Part shown: positions 48,007 through 58,200 of the stretch, piece by piece
Layout: every line of letters begins with the position of its first letter
How positions within the stretch are numbered: position 1 is the stretch's first letter
Origin: Betaproteobacteria bacterium
Lineage (GTDB): Bacteria; Pseudomonadota; Gammaproteobacteria; Burkholderiales; SG8-39
NCBI GenBank assembly: GCA_009693235.1
Contig: SHXR01000001.1
Span: 88,517-152,516 of the forward strand
Length of the DNA stretch: 64,000 bases
Direction: 5' to 3'
Position numbers and translations under genes: made by a program
Notes under the pieces: generated by a model
The model's input: the letters and a program-made list of their open reading frames with translations, nothing else
What the model was told of the DNA's origin: nothing
Databases searched by the model: none

Positions 48007-48594
48007 ATGCAAGACGCACAAGACAAATTCGCAATCATGGAAGTCGTGCAAGCCTGGGCGGTGGCACGGGATTCGGGCGACTGGGAGCGCCTGCGCGCTA
48101 CGGTGCATCCGGAAGCCACGATGACCGCGACCTGGTATGACGGCAATTTCGACGGCTTCATCCGCAACGCGCAAGAGTCCTGGGCGAAGGGCGCGCGTTC
48201 GATGCATATGTTGGGCGGCACCATGGTGACGGTGGCCGGCACCCGCGCGATTTCGCAAACGCGCATGACCATCATGGCGCGCGGCAAGGCCGGTGACGTC
48301 GAAGTGGATGTCGCCTGCACCGGCCGCTTCTACGATTTTTTCGAAAAGCGCCAAGGAACATGGCGCATCTTCGAGCGCCGCTGCATCTATGAAAAAGACC
48401 GGATGGACCCGGTAGTGCCCGGCGCTTCGCTGAAGTTGGACCCGGCGCGCCTCGGGCGCTTCCCGACCGGTTACCAGCACCTCGCCTACATGCAATCGCA
48501 GCGGGGCACGGAAGTCAACCCGGCATTACCGACCGCGCAAGGCGCGATTCTCGATGCGCTGCTTGCGCGCGGGGCGAAGTGGCTGGCTGGGTAG
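48007..48594 (+). CDS. NTF2-like / SnoaL-fold protein
   Basis: A 195-residue protein from ATG 48007 with an AAAGGAA site; it starts 13 bases after the Bug stop. FAIMEVVQAWAVARDSGDWERL near the N-terminus, the HPEATMTATWYDGNF segment and DVEVDVACTGRFYDFFEKRQ are characteristic of SnoaL-like polyketide-cyclase/ring-hydroxylating-dioxygenase beta-type folds (alpha helices followed by a curved sheet). Members act as dehydratases, isomerases or small-ligand binders. Co-transcription with CoA transferase and receptor genes suggests a step on the imported acid. The reaction is unknown. Confidence 0.75.
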   Translation: MQDAQDKFAIMEVVQAWAVARDSGDWERLRATVHPEATMTATWYDGNFDGFIRNAQESWAKGARSMHMLGGTMVTVAGTRAISQTRMTIMARGKAGDVEVDVACTGRFYDFFEKRQGTWRIFERRCIYEKDRMDPVVPGASLKLDPARLGRFPTGYQHLAYMQSQRGTEVNPALPTAQGAILDALLARGAKWLAG

Positions 48595-48645
48595 CTTGGT
48601 GCTATTGATCCTTTCCTTATTCGCGACAGCAAATTGGGACTGGTC

Positions 48646-48690
48646 TCACCCTCGCCCCACTGCGGGAGAGCCAGGGGAGAGGGGGGATTG
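48646..48690. repeat. Dispersed palindromic repeat, CCCCACTGCGGGAGAG type
   Basis: The sequence ctcgccccactgcgggagag continues to aggggagagggg. It is recognisably the same element as the one inside icmF at 56669..56715 (ctctccccttgcgggagagg). The family is widespread in alpha- and betaproteobacteria (from memory). Here it sits in a 786-base gap between the NTF2-like gene and a Bug gene. Confidence 0.7.
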
Positions 48691-48757
48691 AGGCCCGATC
48701 TCCTGGAGCCAGGGCAGATCGATAGCCAGCACATGCCGATACAGAAAGATCAGGGCC

Positions 48758-48949
48758 GTGAGCGCCGGCTCATTGCAGTCATGCCCAAGTTGTAAAGCGA
48801 GCGTTCCATTTACGATGCCCGCGCCTGCGTGTCCGTCCTGTGGTCTGAAGTTGGAACGGGAATCTGAATCTCGGGTGGTCACGGCGCTAATCATCGGTGT
48901 GGTCGTTGCCAGCGTCCCATCCGTTTTGCCGCTGTGGGCAGCATCGTGA
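48758..48949 (+). CDS. Small zinc-ribbon membrane protein (tentative)
   Basis: A 63-residue open frame from GTG 48758. The N-terminal half has two Cys pairs (SCPSCK and ACPSCGLKLE) arranged like a zinc ribbon. It is followed by a basic/acidic linker (RESESR) and one hydrophobic helix (VVTALIIGVVVASVPSVLPL). Zinc ribbon plus single TM helix is a common plan for small bacterial membrane proteins of unknown role. No strong ribosome site was seen and the start is uncertain, so this could be chance. Confidence 0.4.
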   Translation: MSAGSLQSCPSCKASVPFTMPAPACPSCGLKLERESESRVVTALIIGVVVASVPSVLPLWAAS

Positions 48950-49380
48950 ATTTGGCGCTTTGCAGAAAATATGCTACCTAACAGCGCGGTCGAGAAAGAC
49001 GCTTGGCGAGCGTCGTTGCTCGCACGCATGTCTCACCGCGTACGTTCGGCTTGCCCCAAAGAGCATCAACGCCCCAAAAATATGACCGTGTTATCGAGAA
49101 AATATGCTCGTCTCACGACTTCGTAGCCAAGCTCCGTCGATGGGCCGGTTCCAACGAATCAGGGCAGACTTTCACGATCCAAGTTGCTGGGAGCGTCTCC
49201 ACATTCCCGCCAACGCAAGGTTCGACATTGAACATGAGCGATCCGGGAACGGCAATGAACTCGATTCCAGCTTCGGCGGGTCTGAAGCCGATTGCCACGT
49301 AATTTGCCGCCGCCCGCCCGTCGCACGCCAAAACGTTCGGTCGAGGAGATGGTTTCTAGTCATCGCGGCGCCCGCAATCC
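48950..49380. other. Gene-free stretch, possibly decayed
   Basis: No confident gene was recognised. A 72-residue minus-strand frame (49113..49331, containing YVAIGFRPAEAGIEFIAVPG) has protein-like hydrophobic periodicity but no start context or recognised family. It may be the remains of a gene. Nothing else stands out. Confidence 0.3.
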
Positions 49381-50367
49381 TTACTCCGCCTGAATCCCTG
49401 CCGCTTTAATCAATCGTCCGCGCTTGTCCGTCTCCGCTTTCACCATCGCAAGCGATGCATCGGATGACATCGCCATGATCGACATGCCGAGCGGTTCGAG
49501 TCTTGCACGGACATCCGGCGCGTGGAGAGCCTTGACGATTTCCGCATTGAGACGCGCGACGATCGGCGCGGGCACTCCCGCCGGACCAAAAAAACCAAGC
49601 CATGAGGCGAGCTCGAATCCGCGCACTGTCTCGCCGATCGTTGGGACATCGGGCAGCCCCGCAAAGCGAGACGATTCCACGACGCCGATGAGCCGCACCT
49701 TGCCGACCTTTGCTTGCTGAACAACGGCGGCGAGGCTTGCGAACATCATCGGGATTTGTCCGCCCATGAGATCGGTGACTGCAATGCCGCCGCCTTTATA
49801 GGGCACGTGCACGATATCGATGCCAGTGAGTTGGCGAAGCAGTTCGCCGGCAAGATGATGCGGGGAGCCGCTTCCCGAACTGCCGTACGCCAATTTTCCC
49901 GGATTGCGTTTGGCGTGTTCGACCAGTTCAGCGACATTGTGGCCGGGAAACGACGGGTGCACCGCGAGTGCGATGACGTTGCCCACCGCGATGGTGATCG
50001 ACGTGAAGTCCTTGACCGGATCGAACAGCGGATTCTTTGCGACGTGGACATTCGTTGCATGGGTGGCGTCGGTGCCCAATACCAACGTGTAGCCATCGGG
50101 CGCCGACTTCGCAACGAAATCGGCGCCGATGTTGCCGCTTGCCCCAGCGCGATTCTCGACGATGACCGGTTGCGCGAAGACGTCGGATAGCTTTTGTGCG
50201 ATGGTTCGCGCCACCGCGTCCGTCGATGCGCCGGGCGGATAAGGGACGACGATTTTGATCGTCCGGTTCGGGTAAGTTTGCGCTATCGCGGTGCTGGCAA
50301 GCACTGCGGCAAGACTCATCGCCACGAATGTCCAAATAGCGTTACGCATTGGCATCGGTTTCCCCAT
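49381..50367 (-). CDS. Bug-family tripartite tricarboxylate receptor protein
   Basis: A 328-residue receptor. The ATG at 50367 overlaps the amidase stop (TGATG), indicating translational coupling. The signal peptide is about residues 1-29 (ending STAIAQ). Bug motifs: TYPNRTIKIVVPYPPGASTD, VIVENRAGASGNIG, APDGYTLVLG, GSPHHLAGELLRQLTGIDIV, VPYKGGGIAVTDLMG. Together with the amidase it suggests uptake and hydrolysis of an amide. Confidence 0.9.
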   Translation of the reverse strand: MGKPMPMRNAIWTFVAMSLAAVLASTAIAQTYPNRTIKIVVPYPPGASTDAVARTIAQKLSDVFAQPVIVENRAGASGNIGADFVAKSAPDGYTLVLGTDATHATNVHVAKNPLFDPVKDFTSITIAVGNVIALAVHPSFPGHNVAELVEHAKRNPGKLAYGSSGSGSPHHLAGELLRQLTGIDIVHVPYKGGGIAVTDLMGGQIPMMFASLAAVVQQAKVGKVRLIGVVESSRFAGLPDVPTIGETVRGFELASWLGFFGPAGVPAPIVARLNAEIVKALHAPDVRARLEPLGMSIMAMSSDASLAMVKAETDKRGRLIKAAGIQAE

Positions 50368-51791
50368 CAGAGCGGCGGATCGAAGCGGGTCTCTACCAGG
50401 TCTTCCACCAGCCGCGAGAATTGCAGCACCCGCGTATCTTCGTGTTTTGGTCCGACCACTTGCAGGCCGATCGGCAGTCCGCGTACCAGCGCGACCGGCA
50501 CCGAGCAGGCCGGCACGCCCGCGCTATTGAATAGCGGAGTGAACGCGGCATGGCTGCGGGGCTCTGCCGGCCGGCCTTCAATTTCACGTGGATAAGGATC
50601 GCTCACTGACCACGCGGTGACCGGTGCGGTCGGGCAGAGCAACAAATCGTAGCGATGAAAGAATTCAGCGACGCAGATTTGGATGCGTTCACGCAGTGCG
50701 AACGCATTGACAATTTCCGCGCCGGTTCGCTGTTGGCCCAATTTGATCTGCGCGAGCAGATCAGGGTCGATTAAGTCGGGTCTGGTGCCGGCGTCTTGGC
50801 CGAACAGCCGCGCGAGACCGGCCTGCTGTAACGGCAGGTTAGGCGCGAGGTCCATTCCTTCGGGCCAGGTCGGCTCGGCCTCATCGATTGAGTAGCCTTC
50901 CGCGCGCAGGTTGTCGACCATCGCGACCAGCTCTTTCATCACGTCCGGGTCAACCGGAAGATCGCGGCCGAGGCGCCGACTCCACGCTATCCGCAATGAA
51001 AATGGCGGCGCGCGCCGCACGGTGCGAAGCATGTGTACCTGCCCGCCAAGCGGAACGGACCATGGATCGGTCGGCTCGAACGCAACGAGGGCTTCGAGAG
51101 TCATTGCGACATCTTCCACTTCGCGGGCGAACTGCCCGATCACCGATACGCCGAAATTGGGATCATCGAATCCATAGAGTTGTGGAACGAGGCCGGTGCT
51201 GGGCTTCATGCCGACGATGCCGCAATGGGCCGCCGGTCTGCGCACCGAGCCGCCTGCATCAGTGCCGAGGGCGAGGACACCAAGGCGCGCGGCGATCGCA
51301 CTGGCCGCACCCCCCGATGAGCCGCCAGTGGAGACATTAGGATCCCACGGATTGCGGGTTGCGCCGTGCAGTAAATTGTTAGTGACGAGCTTGCACGCAA
51401 ACTCCGAGCAATTCGTGATGCCGACCACGATCGCCCCCAACACTTTCAGTCGCGCCACACACCACGCGTCGCGCGGTGCGATGAACTGCTCAAACAGCTT
51501 GGAGCCCTGCGCGACGCGGCGTCCACCCACCCAGATATTGTCTTTGATGGTGATCGGAACACCGGCAAACGGCAGTGATTCGCCGGCCGCGATGCGCCGA
51601 TCGACCGCATCGGCCGCGATGAGCGCACCGTCACGATCGCAATCCACCAGTGCGTTCAACTGCGGATTGACGCGCTCGATTCGCTTGAGTGTGGCCTCGG
51701 TGACTTCACGTGCCGAAAAATGCTTAGATCGTATTCCCGCCGCGATTTCCCGGGCGGACAATTGCGTGAGTTCGCGCTGCGCGGGCTTCAT
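50367..51791 (-). CDS. Amidase (amidase signature family)
   Basis: A 474-residue serine amidase. The Ser-cisSer-Lys triad is visible: Lys83 in PITIKDNIWVGG, the cis-Ser in STGGSSGGAA (158/159) and the nucleophile Ser182 in GTDAGGSVRRPA. The C-terminal SAGVPACSVPV and LPIGLQVVGPKHEDTRVLQF match GatA-like amidases. The family hydrolyses amides, carbamates or acylureas. Its neighbours (two Bug receptors and an MFS transporter, no GatB/C) argue for catabolism rather than tRNA amidation. Length is normal. Confidence 0.9.
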   Translation of the reverse strand: MKPAQRELTQLSAREIAAGIRSKHFSAREVTEATLKRIERVNPQLNALVDCDRDGALIAADAVDRRIAAGESLPFAGVPITIKDNIWVGGRRVAQGSKLFEQFIAPRDAWCVARLKVLGAIVVGITNCSEFACKLVTNNLLHGATRNPWDPNVSTGGSSGGAASAIAARLGVLALGTDAGGSVRRPAAHCGIVGMKPSTGLVPQLYGFDDPNFGVSVIGQFAREVEDVAMTLEALVAFEPTDPWSVPLGGQVHMLRTVRRAPPFSLRIAWSRRLGRDLPVDPDVMKELVAMVDNLRAEGYSIDEAEPTWPEGMDLAPNLPLQQAGLARLFGQDAGTRPDLIDPDLLAQIKLGQQRTGAEIVNAFALRERIQICVAEFFHRYDLLLCPTAPVTAWSVSDPYPREIEGRPAEPRSHAAFTPLFNSAGVPACSVPVALVRGLPIGLQVVGPKHEDTRVLQFSRLVEDLVETRFDPPL

Positions 51792-51856
51792 GAGCTACCT
51801 AAAAAATGACAAGTTCCGAAGCATAGTGCGTCGGCGCAAATGATGCGGACGACGCC

Positions 51857-53110
51857 TCACGCCGATGCCCGGACGCCTAGCTTGCGCGTCACCCAATGCG
51901 TGTAGAGAAAGACGACCATCTGCACGATAAGCAGCACGATCCACGACCAATAGTAGCCCTCGCGATCATAGCGACCACTCGTCACCGGGAAGAGATTCAA
52001 CGCCGCGCCGATCGCCCATTGCACCGCGAATGCCATCACGAAGCAAAAAAGATTCAGGCAGGTATTGACGCGGCCGGTGAGCGTTCCGCTGAATTCGCGC
52101 CCGACCACGGCAAACGTGAGAATCATCGAATTGGCGCCGAACGCATAGATCGCCCAGGCAAGATGAGGCAAGACGTTCGGTGCGAGCAAGATCCATCCTT
52201 GCCCGATGAGGGCGATGACGACCATTCCCTTCACGGTCGTGAATGGATGAATGCCACGTACGGCGAGCTGGTCGGAGATCCAGCCGCAACTGAGGAATCC
52301 CAGCACCATGCCGATGTTCAGCGCGATGAGCACGTGACCGATTGCGATCGATCCAAGACCCGCCACATCGCGTAGCCATGTGGCCGCCCACAGCGACTGA
52401 AACGCAAGAAAAGAGCCCAGCACGAAAATCGAGGCCACACCTAGCTGCCAAAGCCTCACTGTGGCAAGCACGGCACGCACACCGCGCAGCAGGTCGGGCA
52501 GCGCCTGATTCGCCGCCTTGACCTGCGCCCACTTGTGGGTTGGCCAGGTTGCCATTCCCACCAACAACGCAAAGGCGCCACCAACCAGAAAGACATTGCG
52601 CCATCCGATTGCCTCGATGGCGATCGCGACCGGTGCTGCCGCCACGATGGAGCCCATGCCGCCAATCGCCGTCACGATGCCCATGCAAGTGGCAATACGG
52701 GCTGGTGGCGCCCACATCGGCACGGCGGACATGCAGGCCATCAGCATGCCGGCAGCACCCACGCCGATGAATGCGCGCCCCATGGCAAGCGCTGCGAGAC
52801 TCGTGCCGTTCGCGAAGATCCACGCGCCAAGGGCGATCAGGGCAAGCAGCGCGGTATTGACGCGGCTTGGGCCAAATCGATCCAGCGCCATGCCAATGGG
52901 GATCTGCGCCGTAGCAAAGGCGATAAAGTAGGTGCTGGTGAGCAAGCCCAGTTCGGCCGGCCCCAACGAAAATTCCACGGCTAGTCTCGGCCCGGCCACG
53001 GCATTGATATTGCGAAAGAAATACGAACAGAAATAGCCGAACGCAAAGGGCGCGAGTAGCCAGGCGATCGCCGACAGGGGCCGCACGGCTGACGGTGCAG
53101 ACGATGTCAC
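51857..53110 (-). CDS. MFS transporter
   Basis: A 417-residue 12-TM permease. The start is taken at GTG 53110 (reading MTSSAPSAVRPLSAIAWLLA); TTG at 53113 is equally placed, while the much longer in-frame reading crosses the upstream Bug gene and is rejected. MFS motifs: ALDRFGPSRVNTAL (loop 2-3, motif A-like), GRAFIGVGAAG (motif B region), and GWISDQLAVRG in the second half (motif A repeat). Probably takes up an organic anion or exports a product; co-transcribed with amidase and Bug genes. Substrate unknown. Confidence 0.88.
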   Translation of the reverse strand: MTSSAPSAVRPLSAIAWLLAPFAFGYFCSYFFRNINAVAGPRLAVEFSLGPAELGLLTSTYFIAFATAQIPIGMALDRFGPSRVNTALLALIALGAWIFANGTSLAALAMGRAFIGVGAAGMLMACMSAVPMWAPPARIATCMGIVTAIGGMGSIVAAAPVAIAIEAIGWRNVFLVGGAFALLVGMATWPTHKWAQVKAANQALPDLLRGVRAVLATVRLWQLGVASIFVLGSFLAFQSLWAATWLRDVAGLGSIAIGHVLIALNIGMVLGFLSCGWISDQLAVRGIHPFTTVKGMVVIALIGQGWILLAPNVLPHLAWAIYAFGANSMILTFAVVGREFSGTLTGRVNTCLNLFCFVMAFAVQWAIGAALNLFPVTSGRYDREGYYWSWIVLLIVQMVVFLYTHWVTRKLGVRASA

Positions 53111-53121
53111 CAACGGGTTCT

Positions 53122-54108
53122 CTACTCGGGTCGAATGCCGGCGCCGGCGACGATCTTGCGAAACACCTCGGTATCGGTGCGCAGTTGCGAATCGAATTGG
53201 GCGGGTGTGTTGCCGGTGACCACGAATCCGAGGCCCTCGAGGCGCGCTTTTACATCGGGCGCATTGATGGCTTTCCGAATCTCTTCGTTCAGGCGAGTAA
53301 CCATCGGTGCGGCAAGATTCGCTGGGCCTAAGACGCCAAGCCAAGTATCAGGCACCGCAAAACCAGGGACTGTCTCGCCGATCGCAGGTAGGTCAGCGAC
53401 TGCCAAATAGCGTTGGCGTTCGATGACGCCAAGTGGGCGAAGCTTACCGGCGCGGGCGTGCGGCATGACGGTTGACGCAGTGATGATCACCATCGGAATC
53501 GCGCCCGCCAACACATCTGTCATCGTCGGATTACCGCCCTTATAGGGCACATGCTCGATATCGATATTGGCCAGTTGCGCGAGCAGCAAGCCCGCCAGAT
53601 GATGGGTGGAGCCGACGCCGGTTGTGCCATAGAAGAGCTTGTCTGGATTTCTCTTCGCGTAATCGATCAGCTCTTGCATCGACTGGACCGGCATGCTCGG
53701 ATGCACCGCGAGAATGTTGGGCGCATTGCATACGATGATGACGGGCGAGAAATCTTTGACCGGATCGTACGGCACGTTCTTCGAAAAAAACGGCACGATG
53801 TAGTGATTGATCGAGGTGAGGACGATCGAATAACCATCGGGCGGTGCTTTCGCGATTGCATCGGCGCCGATCGTCGCATTGCCGCCGGGGCGATTCTCAA
53901 CGATGACTGATTGGCCGAGCTGGTCGGAGAGCTTCTGTGCCATCGGTCGTGCGAATGCGTCCACCGCGCCGCCCGGTGCGTACGGAACGACCAAGCGGAT
54001 CGGGCGATTGGGATAGTTCTGCGCGCCGACCGACACCGGCGCCAGCGCGAGCACCGCAAGGCTCGCAATCAGCTTTATGAGATAAGATTTTGACGTTTGC
54101 AATTTCAT
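53122..54108 (-). CDS. Bug-family tripartite tricarboxylate receptor protein
   Basis: A 328-residue receptor with a signal peptide (about 1-29, ending VSVGAQ). Motifs: NYPNRPIRLVVPYAPGGAVD, VIVENRPGGNATIG, PPDGYSIVLTS, GSTHHLAGLLLAQLANIDIE, VPYKGGNPTMTDVLAG. It is the first gene of a four-gene minus-strand run (Bug, MFS, amidase, Bug), with 11 bases to the MFS start. It diverges from the reductase at 54145 with only 36 bases between, so the promoters overlap. Confidence 0.9.
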   Translation of the reverse strand: MKLQTSKSYLIKLIASLAVLALAPVSVGAQNYPNRPIRLVVPYAPGGAVDAFARPMAQKLSDQLGQSVIVENRPGGNATIGADAIAKAPPDGYSIVLTSINHYIVPFFSKNVPYDPVKDFSPVIIVCNAPNILAVHPSMPVQSMQELIDYAKRNPDKLFYGTTGVGSTHHLAGLLLAQLANIDIEHVPYKGGNPTMTDVLAGAIPMVIITASTVMPHARAGKLRPLGVIERQRYLAVADLPAIGETVPGFAVPDTWLGVLGPANLAAPMVTRLNEEIRKAINAPDVKARLEGLGFVVTGNTPAQFDSQLRTDTEVFRKIVAGAGIRPE

Positions 54109-54144
54109 CGCTTTATCCTGCCGTCTTGGTGATTATTTTTTGTG

Positions 54145-55107
54145 ATGCAGATCGAACCCTTCGAAGTCAGAGTCAAAACGCTAATCTGGGAGGCGCCGGG
54201 CATTGTCTCGGCTGACCTGCGACCCCTTGAGGGTAACGTATTACCGCCCTTTACCGCTGGCGCCCATATCGATTTGCACCTATCGACCGGCCTGGTGCGG
54301 AGCTACTCCTTATTGAATGCGCAGTCGGAGCGGCATCGCTACGTCATCGCGGTGCAACGCGATCGCACCAGTCGTGGCGGTTCGTTGTGGATACACGATA
54401 AGCTGGGCGCGGGCGATGTTATCAAGATCAGTCCACCCCGCAATAATTTCGCCCTGGCCGAAGGCGCCCCAAGCACGATCTTTATCGCGGGCGGCATTGG
54501 CATCACGCCGATCCTTGGCATGGTGCGACAACTCGATATGCTTGGCCACCCGTGGCAATTGCACTACTGCACTCGTACCCGTGCCGGAACGGCGTTTATC
54601 AATGAGCTGGAAGCGCTTGCGGCGAACGGGCGCGGCGCGGTGCGATTCAATTTTGATGAAGAACCGGGTGGCAAGATGATCGATCTTGCGGCACTGACCG
54701 CTGCGGCACCCAAGGATGCGCACCTTTATTGCTGCGGGCCGTTACCGATGCTCGCCGCGTTTGAGGCGGCAACCGCTGCCTGGCCGCGCGAACAAGTGCA
54801 TGTCGAATACTTCACCGCCAAGGAAGCGCCGGCCGTGGCGGGCGGTTTCACCGTGGTGCTCGCCAAATCTGGTCGCGAGATCAAAGTGGACCCTGGCGTG
54901 TCAATCATCAACGCCCTCTTCAGGGCGGGTGTCAATCACCCGAGTTCATGCCTGGAGGGGGTGTGTGGCGCCTGCGAAACGCCGGTGCTGGAAGGCATTC
55001 CGGACCATCGCGACCTCGTTTTGACGGAATCGGAACAACGCGCCAACCGCACCATGATGATCTGCTGTTCGGGCTGCAAAAGCGAGCGGCTGGTGCTCGA
55101 TATTTGA
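54145..55107 (+). CDS. Phthalate dioxygenase reductase / VanB-type oxidoreductase
   Basis: A 320-residue class IA reductase with three domains in order: flavin domain with VRSYSLLN (FMN phosphate site, about 51-58), NAD domain with AGGIGITPILGM and YCCGPLPML, and a C-terminal plant-type 2Fe-2S domain with Cys269, 274, 277 and 307 (Cx4Cx2Cx29C). It passes electrons from NADH to a Rieske oxygenase, typically a demethylase or aromatic hydroxylase. No oxygenase gene is in the window, so the partner must be elsewhere. ATG 54145 is preferred over the adjacent GTG at 54142. Confidence 0.92.
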   Translation: MQIEPFEVRVKTLIWEAPGIVSADLRPLEGNVLPPFTAGAHIDLHLSTGLVRSYSLLNAQSERHRYVIAVQRDRTSRGGSLWIHDKLGAGDVIKISPPRNNFALAEGAPSTIFIAGGIGITPILGMVRQLDMLGHPWQLHYCTRTRAGTAFINELEALAANGRGAVRFNFDEEPGGKMIDLAALTAAAPKDAHLYCCGPLPMLAAFEAATAAWPREQVHVEYFTAKEAPAVAGGFTVVLAKSGREIKVDPGVSIINALFRAGVNHPSSCLEGVCGACETPVLEGIPDHRDLVLTESEQRANRTMMICCSGCKSERLVLDI

Positions 55108-55210
55108 GGCTCGAGCGGGCATTTCACGAAGCCTGCCGAGCGACGTTGACGCCCTAATGGCTGGCGAGTAGTCTCAGTGGTCTGCCGTGCAGATTCCCTG
55201 TCCATTTGAT

Positions 55211-58200
55211 ATGACCGATCTCTCCATCAGCCATCAGCTCGTTCCTTACCAGGCAAAGCACAAGATCCGCTTTGTCACCGCCGCGTCATTGTTCGACGGG
55301 CATGACGCCTCGATCAACATCATGCGGCGCATCCTGCAGGCATCGGGCTGCGAAGTCATCCATCTTGGTCACAACCGCTCGGTCGATGAGGTCGTGACCG
55401 CTGCGTTGCAAGAAGACGCGCAAGGCATCGCGGTGAGTTCGTATCAGGGCGGCCATGTCGAATACTTCAAATACATGCTCGACCTGCTGCGCGCGCGCGG
55501 TGGCGAGAACATCAAAGTGTTCGGCGGCGGCGGCGGCACCATCGTACCAGCCGAAATTCGCGACCTCGAAGCCTACGGGATGACACGCGTCTATTCGCCC
55601 GAAGACGGCGCGAAAATGGGCCTGCAGGGCATGATCAATGACATGGTCCAGCGTTGCGATGAAGACCTGTCGAAACGCGGCCCCAAAGATCTCCAAGCGC
55701 TGAAGGCAGGTGATCAACGCGTATTGTCACAATTGATTACCGCGTTGGAAGCAAACGCCAATCCCAAGCTGCGCGACGAAATCGTGAAGCAAGCCGGTAC
55801 GATGACGACGCCTGCGTTGGGCATCACCGGTACGGGCGGTGCGGGTAAATCATCGCTCACCGATGAATTGGTGCGTCGCTTCCGGCTTGATTCCGGCGAT
55901 ACGCTCAACATTGCGGTGCTCGCGGTCGATCCATCGCGCAGAAAAACCGGTGGTGCGCTGCTTGGTGACCGCATCCGCATGAATGCCATCACGCCGCGGC
56001 AACAAGGCGATACGAAGCCGATCTACCGCGTGTTCATGCGCTCCATGGCCACCCGCGATACCGGCTCGGAAGTGTCGGCTGCGCTGGGTGATGCGATCGC
56101 GGCGTGCAAGGTAGCGGGCTTTGATCTGGTGATCGTGGAAACCTCTGGCATCGGGCAAGGCGATGCGGCGATCGTGCCGCTGGTCGATGTCTCGCTTTAC
56201 GTGATGACGCCTGAATTCGGCGCGGCGAGTCAGTTGGAAAAAATCGACATGCTCGATTTCGCCGATTTTGTCGCGATCAACAAGTTTGACCGGCGGGGTG
56301 CCCATGACGCGCTGCGCGATGTGCGCAAGCAGTACCAGCGCAATCGCCAGCGCTTTACCGAATCGCCGGATGCGATGCCGGTGTTCGGCACGATGGCAAG
56401 CCGCTTCAACGATGATGGCGTCACCGCGCTTTATCAGGCGATCCGGCCCAAGCTCGCCGAGCATGGGCTCACGTTGCAGCAAGTGCGCCTGCCGACGACC
56501 AAGGTGCGTCAATCGAGCAATCAAACAGCGATCGTGCCGCCGCAACGGACCCGCTATCTTGCAGAGATCGCAGAAGGCGTACGCGGTTACAAGCAACACG
56601 TCATCGAACAATCACGGATCGCGCGCGAGCGGCAACAGTTGCGGGCGAGCCGGCGAATGCTAAAAACCATGCCCTCTCCCCTTGCGGGAGAGGGCCGGGA
56701 AGAGGGGGCAGGTGGTGGGATTCTCGATGCGCTGATCACTGATCGGGAAGCAAAACTCACCCCCGCTGCCAAGAAGCTCGTCGATCAATGGCCTTCGATG
56801 CAAGAAGCGTATGCGGGCGATGAATACGTCGTGAAGATCCGCGATAAGGAGGTCCGTACCGTGCTCACGAGCACATCGTTGTCGGGCACGAAGATTCGCA
56901 AAGTTGCGCTGCCACGATATGAAGACGACGGTGAAGTATTGAAATGGCTGATGCTGGAAAACGTGCCCGGCTCCTTTCCGTACACGGCTGGTGTATTCGC
57001 GTTCAAGCGCGAGAATGAGGACCCGACCCGCATGTTCGCAGGCGAAGGCGATCCGTTCCGCACCAATCGGCGCTTTCATCTGGTATCGAAGGAGATGCCG
57101 GCCAAGCGGCTTTCCACCGCATTCGATTCAGTGACGCTTTATGGTTTTGAGCCCGATCTGCGCCCGGACATCTACGGCAAGGTGGGCAATTCGGGCGTGT
57201 CGATCGCCACGCTCGATGACATGTTGGTGCTCTACTCGGGGTTCGATCTTTGTTCGCCGAATACCTCGGTATCGATGACGATCAATGGGCCCGCGCCGAC
57301 GATCCTCGCGATGTTCATGAACACCGCGATCGATCAGCAGGTCGACAAATTCAAGACCGACAATGGGCGCGACCCGACCGACGACGAGTACCAGAAGATC
57401 AAGGCGTGGGCGCTATCGACGGTGCGCGGGACAGTGCAGGCCGATATCCTGAAAGAAGACCAGGGTCAGAACACCTGCATCTTCTCCACCGAGTTCTCAC
57501 TCAAGGTGATGGGCGACATCCAGCAGTACTTCGTCCACCACAACGTGAAGAATTTCTACTCGGTGTCGATCTCGGGCTATCACATCGCCGAGGCGGGCGC
57601 GAATCCGATCAGCCAGCTTGCGTTCACGCTTTCGAACGGCTTCACGTTTGTCGAGGCGTATCTCGCGCGCGGCATGCACATCGATGATTTCGCGCCGAAC
57701 CTGTCCTTTTTCTTCAGTTACGGCATGGACCCGGAGTATTCGGTGATCGGCCGTGTCGCCCGGCGCATCTGGGCGGTGACAATGAAGAACAAGTACGGCG
57801 CGAACGAACGCAGCCAGAAACTCAAGTTCCACTCGCAGACGAGCGGTCGGAGTCTCCATGCGCAGGAGATCGCGTTCAACGATATCCGCACGACACTGCA
57901 GGCGCTCATCTCCACCTACGACAACACGAACTCCTTGCACACCAACGCGTACGACGAGGCGATCACCACGCCGACCGAAGAAAGCGTGCGCCGCGCGATG
58001 GCGATCCAACTCATCATCAATCGCGAATGGGGCATCGGCAAGAACGAAAATCCGAACCAGGGCAGTTTTATCATTGACGAGCTGACCGAGCTGGTCGAAG
58101 AAGCGGTGCTGCGCGAGTTCGAAGCGATTAGCGAACGCGGCGGTGTGTTGGGTGCGATGGAAACCGGCTATCAGCGCGGCAAGATCCAGGAAGAGTCGAT

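Noticed and set aside
50367..51791. GatA subunit of the tRNA amidotransferase
   Set aside because: No gatB or gatC nearby and the operon partners are transport genes; a catabolic amidase fits better.
55108..55210. B12 riboswitch upstream of icmF
   Set aside because: The 100-base gap is too short and no B12-box-like sequence was seen.
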